Assembly: GCF_003075525.1 (NCBI RefSeq)
Contig: NZ_QDDR01000006.1
Coordinates: 1 to 64,000, forward strand
DNA: 64,000 nucleotides
Source: Pararhodobacter aggregans
GTDB taxonomy: Bacteria; Pseudomonadota; Alphaproteobacteria; Rhodobacterales; Rhodobacteraceae
Reading direction: 5' to 3'
Below are positions 44,114 through 52,168 of this stretch, piece after piece. Position 1 is the first letter of the stretch, and the number at the start of each line of letters is the position of its first letter. A model generated the notes under the pieces. That model was not told the origin of the DNA and did no database searches. It saw only the letters and a list, made by a program, of their open reading frames with translations. The position numbers and the translations under genes were made by a program.

Positions 44114-45346
44114 ATGCGAAACCCGTTTGCCTTTTTCCCGTCCTTCCGTGCCTGGACGTCCGCCGTTGAGGCCAAAAGCCTGAGCACGGCCGCGAGCTTC
44201 TACGAGCTGATCGGCGCCCCGGTGCCGACGCTTTCGGGGAAGACCGTGACGACGCAGGAAGCCTTGCAGGTGCCCGCAGTTGCCAATGCGGTGCAGCTGA
44301 TCTCGGAAGCCGTCGCCTCGCTCGACGTGATGGTCAAGCGGATCGAGGGCACGACCGAGGTTGACCTTCCCGCGCACCCGGCGCGCTTCTTCCTCGACGG
44401 CGAGGCCAACGGCTGGACCTCGGGCTTCGAGCTGACCCGGCAGCTCATGGTTGACGCCCTGACCTCCGACGCGGGCGGCATGGCCTGGGTCAACCGGGTG
44501 GGCGGCGACGTGCGCGAGATCGTGCGCTGGCGCCACGGCGTCCTCATGTTCGAGGTGGACCAGAACACCGGCGAGCGGTCCTACACGCTGCACGGCCGCC
44601 CGATCCCGGCGCGCGACGTGATCCATGTTCTGCCGCCGCTCGGCCGCGCCCCGCTGTCCCTGGCACGGGAGGCTATCGCGACGGCCCGGGCGCTCGATGC
44701 CCACGCGGCGCGTCTCTTCACCTCCGGTGCGCGCCCCTCCGGCGCCCTCCTGTTCCCCAAGGGCATGGGCGAGGAATCGGTCAAGAAGGCGCGGGCGGCC
44801 TGGCGGCTCACCCACGAGGGCGAGAACACGAGCGGCCAGACGGCGATCCTCTTTGACGGCGCCGATTTCAAGCCCTTCACCTTCAACTCGACCGATGCCC
44901 AGTTCCTGGAGAACCGGCGGTTCCAGGTCCTGGAGATTGCCCGGGCCTTCAACATTCCGAGCCCGATGATCGGGGACCTGGAGCGCGCCACCTGGTCGAA
45001 CAGCGAGCAGAAGGGCCGCGAGTTCCTGAGCTACACCCTGGAGCCCTGGCTGCGGGCCATGGAGGGCGCGCTGCGCCGGGCGCTGTTCAGCGATGCCGAG
45101 CGCCGCAGCCATGTCCTGCGCTTCGACCGCGACGACCTGACCCGCGCCGATCTGGCGACCCGAGCCACCGTGATCAACTCGCTGATCTCCAGCCGCACGA
45201 TCAACCCCAACGAGGGGCGCCACTGGCTAGGCCTGCCACCCCGTGACGGCGGCGAAGAGTTCCTGAACCCGAATATCAGCGCCGCGCCCATCGGCCACAA
45301 CGGTGGCCCGGCGCTCGACCAGGAGGACGATGCCAATGAAGCTTGA
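44114..45346 (+). CDS. Phage portal protein (HK97 family)
   Basis: A 410-aa portal forming the dodecameric DNA gate at a capsid vertex. It shows the HK97-type pattern VANAVQLISEAVASLDVMVKRIEG, SFELTRQLM-type (TSGFELTRQLMVDAL), HVLPPLG, a glycine-rich clip-like region, and AFNIPSPMIGDLERATWSNSEQKGREFLSYTLEPWL. The ATG at 44114 is the first of the late gene block. Length is normal for the family (about 400 aa). Confidence 0.9.
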   Translation: MRNPFAFFPSFRAWTSAVEAKSLSTAASFYELIGAPVPTLSGKTVTTQEALQVPAVANAVQLISEAVASLDVMVKRIEGTTEVDLPAHPARFFLDGEANGWTSGFELTRQLMVDALTSDAGGMAWVNRVGGDVREIVRWRHGVLMFEVDQNTGERSYTLHGRPIPARDVIHVLPPLGRAPLSLAREAIATARALDAHAARLFTSGARPSGALLFPKGMGEESVKKARAAWRLTHEGENTSGQTAILFDGADFKPFTFNSTDAQFLENRRFQVLEIARAFNIPSPMIGDLERATWSNSEQKGREFLSYTLEPWLRAMEGALRRALFSDAERRSHVLRFDRDDLTRADLATRATVINSLISSRTINPNEGRHWLGLPPRDGGEEFLNPNISAAPIGHNGGPALDQEDDANEA

Positions 45347-45746
45347 CGCCGTGCCAATGCAACTTGACGCCATCGAGGCCAATTCGGCCGACCAGGACCG
45401 GGGCGCCTGGTTCGACCTCTTCGACCCGGTGACGGGCGCAAAGACCGGCATCCGCCTGCGCCTGGCTGGGCCGGACAGCGCCACGCAGGGCCGCGCCCGC
45501 CTCGCCATGACGGACGAGCTGGCCGAAGCGGCCGACGACGAGGGCAAGGTCTCTGCGGCGGCGCGCGAGAAGATCCGCCTTCGCAGCCTCGCCTCCTGCG
45601 TTTTGGCCTGGGAGATCGAGGAGGGCGGCGAGCCTGTGCCCTTCACGCAGGCCAATGTCCTGCGCCTCCTGCGCTCGGCCCGCTGGGTGGAAGAGCAGAT
45701 CGACGCCATGGCGGGCAACCGCGCGGCGCATTGGGGGGCGATCTGA
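45336..45746 (+). CDS. Phage head-associated hypothetical protein
   Basis: A 136-aa protein encoded between portal and protease. The core WFDLFDPVTGAKTGIRLRLAGP is followed by a helical region with Ser/Glu-rich stretches and a C-terminal VPFTQANVLRLLRSARWVEEQIDAMAG. This resembles the shape of small phage tail-assembly chaperone-like proteins, but I cannot assign it. AGGAGG lies 9 bp before the ATG at 45336; an ATG at 45330 would be too close. Confidence 0.5.
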   Translation: MKLDAVPMQLDAIEANSADQDRGAWFDLFDPVTGAKTGIRLRLAGPDSATQGRARLAMTDELAEAADDEGKVSAAAREKIRLRSLASCVLAWEIEEGGEPVPFTQANVLRLLRSARWVEEQIDAMAGNRAAHWGAI

Positions 45747-46252
45747 TGGATCGCAGCATCATCGAAACCAAGATCCTGGCCGAGGCATCCGGGGCGATCA
45801 CCGCCCTGGCATGGCCCTTCGCCACGCCCGACCGCGTGGGCGACATGATCACCAAGGGCGCTTTCGCCTCGGCCAAGATGCCGATCCCTATGCTGTTCGG
45901 CCACGACCCCAACGACCCGGTGGGCGTCTGGGAGACGGCCGAGGAGCGCGAGGACGGTCTTCACCTCAAGGGCCAGCTCCTGGTCGAAGATCTTCCCCGG
46001 GCCCGCGAGGTGCGCGCCCTGGTGCAGGCCGGTGCGGTTCGCGGGATCTCGATCGGCTTCATTACCCGCAAGGCCACGGGTCGCGGCAAGGGACGGACGA
46101 TCACGGCCCTCGACCTGATGGAGGCGTCACTCGTGACGCTGCCCTGCCACCCCGGCGCGAAGGTGACTTCCGCCAAAGACGCGGTTGGCGCGCTGCGCCT
46201 CGCCGCTGCACTGCAACGCGCAACCGCGCAGATCTCCACGAGGAAAGAATGA
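45746..46252 (+). CDS. HK97-type prohead protease
   Basis: A 168-aa serine protease (U35 type) that matures the capsid. Catalytic H53 (FGHDPNDP) and S102 (RGISIGF) are present, as expected for the family. The ATG at 45746 overlaps the upstream stop by 1 bp and its stop overlaps the capsid start by 4 bp. Length fits the family. Confidence 0.88.
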   Translation: MDRSIIETKILAEASGAITALAWPFATPDRVGDMITKGAFASAKMPIPMLFGHDPNDPVGVWETAEEREDGLHLKGQLLVEDLPRAREVRALVQAGAVRGISIGFITRKATGRGKGRTITALDLMEASLVTLPCHPGAKVTSAKDAVGALRLAAALQRATAQISTRKE

Positions 46253-47415
46253 AACACCTGAGCAAGTCCGCGCTTCTCGGCGCGGCGATGATCATGGAGC
46301 GCAAGGGCGACGACGAGCCCGAGGCGCTGGTGACGAAGGCGATCGAGGATCTGACCAAGGCCGTGGAAACCCGCATGGCCGAGGCCGAGAAGAAGGCCGA
46401 CCCGGCCCCGCTGATCGCGCGCCTGGACAAGCTGGAAACCAAGCTGAACCGGCTGAACCCGGGCGAAGGCGAGACCGAGAAGAAGGCCGAGGCCACGGCC
46501 GAGCGCAAGGCCTTCGCGGCCTATCTGCGCCTCGGTGACGCGATCCCCGAGACCGACAGGAAGGCGCTGAACCAGTCGAGCGACCCGCAGGGTGGCTACC
46601 TGGCCCCGGCCGAGCTGTCGAGCGAGGTGATCCGCGATCTGGTCGAGTTCAGCCCGATCCGCTCTGTGGCCTCGGTGCGCGGCACCGGCGCGCCCTCGAC
46701 GATCTACCCGACGCGGGGCGATCTGACCAACGCCCGCTGGGTGGGCGAGGCGCAGGGCCGCACCGGCAGCGATATCACCTTCGGCCAGAAGGAAGTCGCC
46801 GTGAAGGAGCTGGCCACCTTCGTGGATATCTCCAACCGGCTCCTGGCCGACGCCCCGCAGGCCGAGGCCGAGGTGCGCGCGGCGCTGGCCGAGGATTTCG
46901 GGAAGAAAGAGGCGACGGCCTTCGTCTGGGGCGAGGGTGCGCTGGAGCCCGAGGGCTTCATGCGCAACGCCGAAATCCAGCACACGCTGAACGGCCACGC
47001 CACCAACCTCTCGGCGGATCAGCTGATCACGCTCCTCTATGCGCTGCCCGCGACCTATCGGAACCGGGGCGCCTGGGCGATGAACGGCACGACCCTGGGC
47101 GTGATCCGCAAGCTGAAGGATGGGCAGGGCAATTTCCTCTGGCAGCCCAGCTACCAGGCGGGCCAGCCCGAGACGATCCTCGGCCGCCCGGTGGTCGAAA
47201 TGGTCGACATGCCGGACGTGGCGGCCGACGCCTTCCCGATCATCTACGGCGACTGGCAGGCCTACCGCATCCTCGACCGGATCGGCCTCGACGTGCTGGT
47301 CGATCCCTACACCCAGCGCACCAACGGCCTGACCCGCATCCACGCCAACCGGCGCGTGGGCGGCGGCGTCCTGCAGGCGGCGCGCTTCCGCAAGCTCAAG
47401 ATGGCCACCAGCTGA
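46249..47415 (+). CDS. HK97-family major capsid protein
   Basis: A 388-aa capsid protein. The N-terminal about 105 residues are helical and Lys/Glu-rich (scaffold-like delta domain: TKAIEDLTKAVETRMAEAEKKAD), the rest is the HK97 fold (LNQSSDPQGGYLAPAELSSEVIRDL, VRGTGAPSTIYPTRGDLTNARWVGEAQGR, NRGAWAMNGTTLGVIRKLKDGQGNFLW, VLVDPYTQRTNGLTRIHANRRVGG). The start at 46249 has AGGAAAG just upstream. It is probably cleaved by the protease during maturation. Confidence 0.93.
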   Translation: MKHLSKSALLGAAMIMERKGDDEPEALVTKAIEDLTKAVETRMAEAEKKADPAPLIARLDKLETKLNRLNPGEGETEKKAEATAERKAFAAYLRLGDAIPETDRKALNQSSDPQGGYLAPAELSSEVIRDLVEFSPIRSVASVRGTGAPSTIYPTRGDLTNARWVGEAQGRTGSDITFGQKEVAVKELATFVDISNRLLADAPQAEAEVRAALAEDFGKKEATAFVWGEGALEPEGFMRNAEIQHTLNGHATNLSADQLITLLYALPATYRNRGAWAMNGTTLGVIRKLKDGQGNFLWQPSYQAGQPETILGRPVVEMVDMPDVAADAFPIIYGDWQAYRILDRIGLDVLVDPYTQRTNGLTRIHANRRVGGGVLQAARFRKLKMATS

Positions 47416-47427
47416 GGAGCATGACCC

Positions 47428-47808
47428 ATGCGTGACCTGTATTCCAATCTCGACGCCGTGGCCGCCCTGGCCCCGGCCGTCCAGTCGGCGGCGGCGCAAG
47501 GCGCGGCCATCGACCTGATCACCGGCAAGGGCGTGTGCTTCGTGGTCAACACCGGCGCCATCGTCAGCTCGGGCGACTTCGGCGTGACCCTCCAGGAGAG
47601 CGATGACGGCTCGACCAGCTGGACCGATGTTGCGGCGGCGGAGATCCAGACCAACGCCCCGGCGACCCTGGCGGCGGCCTCGACCTACCGGCTCGGGTAT
47701 CTGGGCCACAAACGGTATGTCCGCCTGTCGCTCACCAAGGCGGGCGGCACGTCGATTGCGGCCGGGGCCGTGGCGATCCGCGACCCGCTGACCCGGCCGG
47801 TGGCCTGA
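47428..47808 (+). CDS. Phage hypothetical protein after the capsid (possible decoration/head protein)
   Basis: A 126-aa protein with a beta-rich sequence (GKGVCFVVNTGAIVSSGDFGVTLQESDDGSTSWTDVA ... YRLGYLGHKRYVRLSLTKAGGTSIAAGAVAIRDPL), a type often found just after HK97 capsid genes. No function is assigned. Its stop overlaps the HNH start (TGATG). Confidence 0.5.
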   Translation: MRDLYSNLDAVAALAPAVQSAAAQGAAIDLITGKGVCFVVNTGAIVSSGDFGVTLQESDDGSTSWTDVAAAEIQTNAPATLAAASTYRLGYLGHKRYVRLSLTKAGGTSIAAGAVAIRDPLTRPVA

Positions 47809-48164
47809 TGCCCTCGCGCGCGCCTCGCCTCTGCGGCTGCGGCTTCGTGGTGCCCCACGGCACCCGCTGTGCTTGCGAGGCGCTGCGCGATGCCGCGCGC
47901 AAGGCGCGTTTCGACAAGGGGCGGCCGAGCGCGGCCGCGCGTGGCCTCGGCGCCGACTGGCGCCGCCTTCGGGCCGAGCACCTCAAGAAGCATCCCTGGT
48001 GCCGCCGCTGCGGTGCCAAGGCCAGCGACGTTGACCACATCGTGCCGCGCCGGATCGCACCCGAGCGGCGCCTCGATCCGAGCAATCTCCAGTCGCTCTG
48101 CAAGGCCTGCCATTCGGGGGCGAAGCAACGCGAAGAGCGGCATATGAAAGGAACCACCCCATGA
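47808..48164 (+). CDS. HNH endonuclease
   Basis: A 118-aa nuclease: CRRC at 65-68, DVDHIVPRR with H77, N93 in LDPSNLQSL, CKACH at 98-102. This is the HNH type found beside terminase genes, where it assists genome cleavage at cos ends. It overlaps the next gene by 4 bp. An HNH gene in this late cluster is common in HK97-type phages and in satellites that use cos packaging. Confidence 0.85.
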   Translation: MPSRAPRLCGCGFVVPHGTRCACEALRDAARKARFDKGRPSAAARGLGADWRRLRAEHLKKHPWCRRCGAKASDVDHIVPRRIAPERRLDPSNLQSLCKACHSGAKQREERHMKGTTP

Positions 48165-48655
48165 CCATCTTCGCCACCAACGGCGCGAAGCTCTATATCG
48201 GCGGCGCCATGGCCGCGACCTCGGTCGATCTCGTGCAAGGCGACTTCTCCGGGCAAACCGCCAACTGGAAGGAGATCGGGGAGGTCGAAGGCCTGGGCTC
48301 GCTGGGGGACACCTCGGCCGAGATCAGCTTCGATCCCGTCAACCGGCGCCGCACCAAGCGTCTGAAAGGCAACCGCAGCGCGGGCACGATGGAAGTCGTC
48401 TGCGGGATCGACTACGCCGACGAGGGCCAGCTGGCGTTGCTCGCCGCCGAAAAGACCGATGCCGAGCACGCCTTCAAGCTGGTCCTGAACGACGCGCCCA
48501 GCGGCGGCACGCCGTCCGAGCGCTACTTCGTCGCCCTGGTCGGCAGCGCGGGCGAAGCCTTCGACGCCGCGAACAGCGTCATGAAGCTGAACGCCTCGCT
48601 CTGGGTCAATTCCAACATCGTGCGCGTCAACGCCGCGGCCGGTGGCGGCAGCTGA
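48161..48655 (+). CDS. Phage tail tube protein (lambda gpV-like)
   Basis: A 164-aa protein with the tail-tube pattern GAKLYIGGAMAATSVDLVQGDFSGQTANWKEIGEVEGLGSLGDTSAEISFDPVNRRRTKRLKGNRSAGTMEVVCGIDYADEGQLALLAAE. Tube subunits stack to form the flexible siphovirus tail. It is encoded before the head-tail connector genes, an unusual place. Confidence 0.75.
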   Translation: MTIFATNGAKLYIGGAMAATSVDLVQGDFSGQTANWKEIGEVEGLGSLGDTSAEISFDPVNRRRTKRLKGNRSAGTMEVVCGIDYADEGQLALLAAEKTDAEHAFKLVLNDAPSGGTPSERYFVALVGSAGEAFDAANSVMKLNASLWVNSNIVRVNAAAGGGS

Positions 48656-48657
48656 TC

Positions 48658-48969
48658 ATGGCGATTGTCACCCGCGACCAGCTGAAGGAGCAACTCGCCT
48701 TCACCAGCGACCTGGGCACGATCGACGACACGCTCCTCGATCGCAAGCTGGCCGCCGCGCAGAACCATGTCGAGCGGCTCCTCGGCTTCAAGATCGAGGC
48801 GACCTTCGGCGGGGCGGGGCAGGACCCGATCCCCCCGGCGCTGGTCGAGGCGGTGAGCCAGCTTGCGGCCTGGTGGTACGAGAACCGCGAGGCGGCGGGC
48901 GAGGGCGCGCGCGAAATGCCCTTCGGCGTGTCCGAGATCATCACCGAATACCGGGAGTTTACCTTCTGA
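48658..48969 (+). CDS. Head-tail connector protein (gp6-like)
   Basis: A 103-aa helical protein (TRDQLKEQLAFTSDLGTIDDTLLDRKLAAAQNHVERLLGFKIE ... LVEAVSQLAAWWYENREAAGEG) that fits the gp6-like connector family stacking under the portal. Its stop overlaps the start of the next gene by 1 bp. Confidence 0.8.
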   Translation: MAIVTRDQLKEQLAFTSDLGTIDDTLLDRKLAAAQNHVERLLGFKIEATFGGAGQDPIPPALVEAVSQLAAWWYENREAAGEGAREMPFGVSEIITEYREFTF

Positions 48970-49391
48970 TGGCGAGCGATGGCGGCCTCTCCAGCTTCCA
49001 GAAGCGCATGCGGGCGATCCCCAAGGCCGCCCGGCGAGCGGTGCAGCCCGTGCTGGTGCGCGAGGCGGACAAGATCGCGGACACGATGCGCACGCTCGCG
49101 CCCGACGACCCCGCGACCGATGCCCCGGATCTGAAATCCAGCATCGCGATCACCGGGCCGGGCGAGGCGACCCCGCCCTATTCGCAGCCGGGCGGCTCCA
49201 TGGTGGTGCCCGAGAACGCCGTCGCGATCACCGCCGGGAATGCGGACGTGCGCTATCCGCACCTCCAGGAATACGGCACGACCAGGCACGCGGCGCACCC
49301 GTTCTTCTGGCCCGCCGTCCGACTGCATCGCAAGAGGACCATGACCGCGATCAAACGCGGAATCGGCAAAGCGATGAAGGATGCCCGATGA
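48969..49391 (+). CDS. HK97 gp10-family tail completion protein
   Basis: A 140-aa protein: GGLSSFQKRMRAIPKAARRAVQPVLVREADKIADTMRTLAPDD ... YGTTRHAAHPFFWPAVRLHRKRTMTAIKRGIGKAM, the gp10-type pattern (HPFFWPA and C-terminal basic helix). It joins head and tail. The ATG at 48969 overlaps the upstream stop; the longer frame is a shadow. Confidence 0.8.
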   Translation: MASDGGLSSFQKRMRAIPKAARRAVQPVLVREADKIADTMRTLAPDDPATDAPDLKSSIAITGPGEATPPYSQPGGSMVVPENAVAITAGNADVRYPHLQEYGTTRHAAHPFFWPAVRLHRKRTMTAIKRGIGKAMKDAR

Positions 49392-49804
49392 GCGCCGATC
49401 TCGCCCTCCAGCAAGCCCTGCGCGCGCGCCTGGTTGCAACGCCCGCCGTCACCGCCCTGGTGCCCGCCGACGCGATCCTCGACCGGCATCATCGCCCGGC
49501 ACCGTCGCCCTGCATCGTTCTGGGCGAGACGCAGGAGGTCGATACGGGGACCAGCCTCCAGCGGCGGCATACGCGGATCTATCACACGGTCCATGTCTGG
49601 GTGCGCGAGCCCTCGACCGAGGGCGGCAAGGCCATCGGCGCGGCGATCAGGGCGGCACTGCGCGCCGGGCGGCTCGACCTGGGCGCGGGGCTCCACTGCG
49701 CGGATCAGCGCCTGTCGAGCGCTCGCTACCTGCGGGACCCTGACGGCGAAACCACCCATGGCGTGCTGACGATCGAGGCCCTGGTGGTGGAGACGGGCGC
49801 ATGA
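49388..49804 (+). CDS. DUF3168-family tail terminator-like protein
   Basis: A 138-aa protein with LALQQALRARLVATPAVTALVP, SPCIVLGETQEVDTGTSLQRRHTRIYHTVHVWVREPSTEGGKAIGAAIRAALRAG, typical of DUF3168 proteins that cap the tail tube. It overlaps both neighbours by 4 bp. Confidence 0.8.
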   Translation: MSADLALQQALRARLVATPAVTALVPADAILDRHHRPAPSPCIVLGETQEVDTGTSLQRRHTRIYHTVHVWVREPSTEGGKAIGAAIRAALRAGRLDLGAGLHCADQRLSSARYLRDPDGETTHGVLTIEALVVETGA

Positions 49805-50124
49805 GGGCGGGCAAGATGCGGCATGTGATCGAGCTTCAGAGCGTGGCCACCGTGATCAACCCAGCCGGAACGCCGGTGGAAACCTGGTCGGCGGTCGGCA
49901 CCTTCCGGGCGGAGGTGGTCCAGCAGGACGCGCGGGAGTTCCTGAAGGCGCAGGGGGCGGTGGGCGAGGTTGCGGCCGTGTTCCGCATTCGGGGCCTGGT
50001 CACGGTGGAGCTGGCCTGGCGCGTCAAGTTCCGGGGCGAGATCTACAACATCCGGGAGATCGGCGGGCTCGATCGCCAGACCGGCCTGGAGCTGCGCTGC
50101 ACCAGGATCGAGGAGGGCAGCTGA
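49801..50124 (+). CDS. Phage head closure/head-tail adaptor
   Basis: A 107-aa beta-barrel-type protein: MRAGKMRHVIELQSVATVINPAGTPVETWSAVGTFRAEV ... REFLKAQGAVGEVAAVFRIRG ... VKFRGEIYNIREIGGLDRQTGLELRCTRIEEG, like SPP1 gp16/HK97 adaptors. It seals the portal between connector and tail. Confidence 0.82.
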   Translation: MRAGKMRHVIELQSVATVINPAGTPVETWSAVGTFRAEVVQQDAREFLKAQGAVGEVAAVFRIRGLVTVELAWRVKFRGEIYNIREIGGLDRQTGLELRCTRIEEGS

Positions 50125-50555
50125 TGCGTGGAGCCAAGCCTCATATCAAGATCGAGCGCGATGCACTGGAGGACATGCCGCCGCCCGCCTGGATGACCGA
50201 GGATGCGCAGGGGGAATGGCGCCGCATCCTGCCGATCCTGGCGCAGCGGCGCATCCTGACCGAGGCGGATCTCGGCACCTTCGAGAATTACTGCATCGCC
50301 ATGGGGCAGGTCCGGGAAATGCAGCGCGATATCGCCAAATACGGAGCCGTGGCGCGGGTCTACTCGCTCGACAAGGAAGGGACGGCGCATGTGACCGGCA
50401 TGCGCAAGAACCCGGCCGTCTCGATCCAGTCTGATGCGATGACCCGGGCGCGGCTTCTCGCGGCCGAGCTGGGCTGCACGCCTGTTTCGCGGTCGCGGCC
50501 GACGATCGAGGACAATGACGGCGACGACGATCTCTTCTCGAAGGACTGGACCTGA
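50124..50555 (+). CDS. Terminase small subunit (P27 family)
   Basis: A 143-aa protein of the P27/TerS type: MRGAKPHIKIERDALEDMPPPAWMTEDAQGEWRRILPILAQRRILTEADLGTFENYCIAMGQVREMQRDIAKYG ... KNPAVSIQSDAMTRARLLAAELGCTPVSRSR. It recognises the packaging site. Its stop overlaps the TerL start by 1 bp. It lies after the connector genes rather than before the portal, an uncommon order. Confidence 0.82.
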   Translation: MRGAKPHIKIERDALEDMPPPAWMTEDAQGEWRRILPILAQRRILTEADLGTFENYCIAMGQVREMQRDIAKYGAVARVYSLDKEGTAHVTGMRKNPAVSIQSDAMTRARLLAAELGCTPVSRSRPTIEDNDGDDDLFSKDWT

Positions 50556-52159
50556 TGCTGGTACCGGCCTGGATCAATGACGGAAGCGAGATCCCCGACC
50601 CGCTCGGCAGGGGCGAGGCTGCGGTGAACTGGCTCAGGATGCTGAAGCACCCGAAGAGCCGTGTGCCCGGCCGGGCCTTCCAGCTCGATCCCTGGCAGGA
50701 GCGGATTGTGCGGCGCATCTATGGCCCGCGCCACGAGGACGGCTCGCGGGTGGTTCGCCGCGTGACGTTGCTGTTGCCCCGTGGCAACCGCAAGACCTCG
50801 CTCTGCGCGGCGCTCACCCTCTTGCACCTTCTCGGCCCGGAGAAGGAAGTGGGCGGCCTGACGATCTCGGCCGCCTCGGCGCATGAACAGGCCATGGAGC
50901 TCTTCAATGAGGCGGCGTTGATCGTGCGGAACGACCGGCGGCTGGAGAAGTACCTGGAGATCCGCGAGTACGTCTCGCGCATCGCCTGCGCGAAGGCCCA
51001 GACGCGCTACATCGCGATCGCCTCGGACGGCAAGGTCCAGCACGGCAAGACCCCCAACGTGGTGATCGCAGACGAGCTGCACGCCTGGGAGGGGCGGCCC
51101 GGCCTCAAGCAATGGGAAGCCCTCGATTCGGCGCTGGTCAAGGTGCCGGGGACGCTGATGATCGTCGCCAGCACCTCGGGTCGGGGTCAGGAGAACCTGG
51201 CCTGGAAGACCGTGGAATACGCCATCCGTGTGCAGAAGGGCGAGATCGACGACCCGGCCACGCTGCCGGTGATCTTCATGGCCGAACCCGAGGATGACTG
51301 GCGCGACGAGGCCCTCTGGCACGCCGTCAACCCGGGCCTGCAATACGGCTACCCGGATCTCGACGCCTACCGCGACAAGGCCCGCAAGGCCGAACACTCG
51401 CCCTTCGACCGGGATAGCTTCCTCCAGTTCAACCTGAACCGCTGGCTCGATCAATCGACCTCGCCCTTCGTCGATATGCACGTCTTCGACCAGGGGGCGC
51501 ATGAGGTCGATCTTGAGGCGCTGGAGAGCGAGCAGGCGCCGTGCTGGCTGGGTGTGGATCTGTCCAAGAACGAGGACCTGACCGTCATCGTTGCCGCCTG
51601 GCGCGACGGCGACGGCTACAAGGTCTGGGCCTGGTTCTTCTGCCCCGAGGATAACCTTCGGGCGCGGGGTGAGCTGCACGGGGTCGATTACATCAGCTGG
51701 GCGCAGGATGGCTACATCATCCCCACACCGGGCAACACGGTCGATCTGCGGGCGGTTGAGGACCAGGTGCGCGAGCTCTGCGCGCGGTTCAACGTCCAGG
51801 AGATCGCCTTCGATCCGACGTTCGGCCGCAGCATGATGGCGGCGCTGAACGAGGACGGTCTGCCGGCCGTCGAGTTCCGGCAGGGCTGGGTCAGCATGGC
51901 GCCGGCCGTGAAGGAGCTGGAGCGGGTGATCCTGGCGCGGGCGCTGCACCACGGCGGCCACCCGGTGCTGCGCTGGAACTTCGGCAACATCCAGGTGGAA
52001 ACCGACAAGGCCGGGAACCGCATGTTCCACAAGGGCAAGTCCGGCAACAAGATCGACGGCGCGGTTGCGAGCGCCATGGCCGTGGGCCGCGCGGTGCAGG
52101 GGGGCGAGCACTTCACCACCTCGGCGCCCTGGTTCGAAGACGACATGTTCCTGGCATAG
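50555..52159 (+). CDS. Terminase large subunit
   Basis: A 534-aa packaging motor: variant Walker A PRGNRKTS at 75-82, Walker B VVIADE at 169-174 with HAWEGRPG, then the RNase H-like nuclease domain with CWLGVDLSKNEDLTVI and FDPTFGRSMM and a C-terminal GKSGNKIDGAVASAMAVG. Nearly full length for HK97-type TerL (about 500-550 aa). It translocates and cuts the genome. Confidence 0.9.
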   Translation: MLVPAWINDGSEIPDPLGRGEAAVNWLRMLKHPKSRVPGRAFQLDPWQERIVRRIYGPRHEDGSRVVRRVTLLLPRGNRKTSLCAALTLLHLLGPEKEVGGLTISAASAHEQAMELFNEAALIVRNDRRLEKYLEIREYVSRIACAKAQTRYIAIASDGKVQHGKTPNVVIADELHAWEGRPGLKQWEALDSALVKVPGTLMIVASTSGRGQENLAWKTVEYAIRVQKGEIDDPATLPVIFMAEPEDDWRDEALWHAVNPGLQYGYPDLDAYRDKARKAEHSPFDRDSFLQFNLNRWLDQSTSPFVDMHVFDQGAHEVDLEALESEQAPCWLGVDLSKNEDLTVIVAAWRDGDGYKVWAWFFCPEDNLRARGELHGVDYISWAQDGYIIPTPGNTVDLRAVEDQVRELCARFNVQEIAFDPTFGRSMMAALNEDGLPAVEFRQGWVSMAPAVKELERVILARALHHGGHPVLRWNFGNIQVETDKAGNRMFHKGKSGNKIDGAVASAMAVGRAVQGGEHFTTSAPWFEDDMFLA

Positions 52160-52168
52160 GAGGGGACG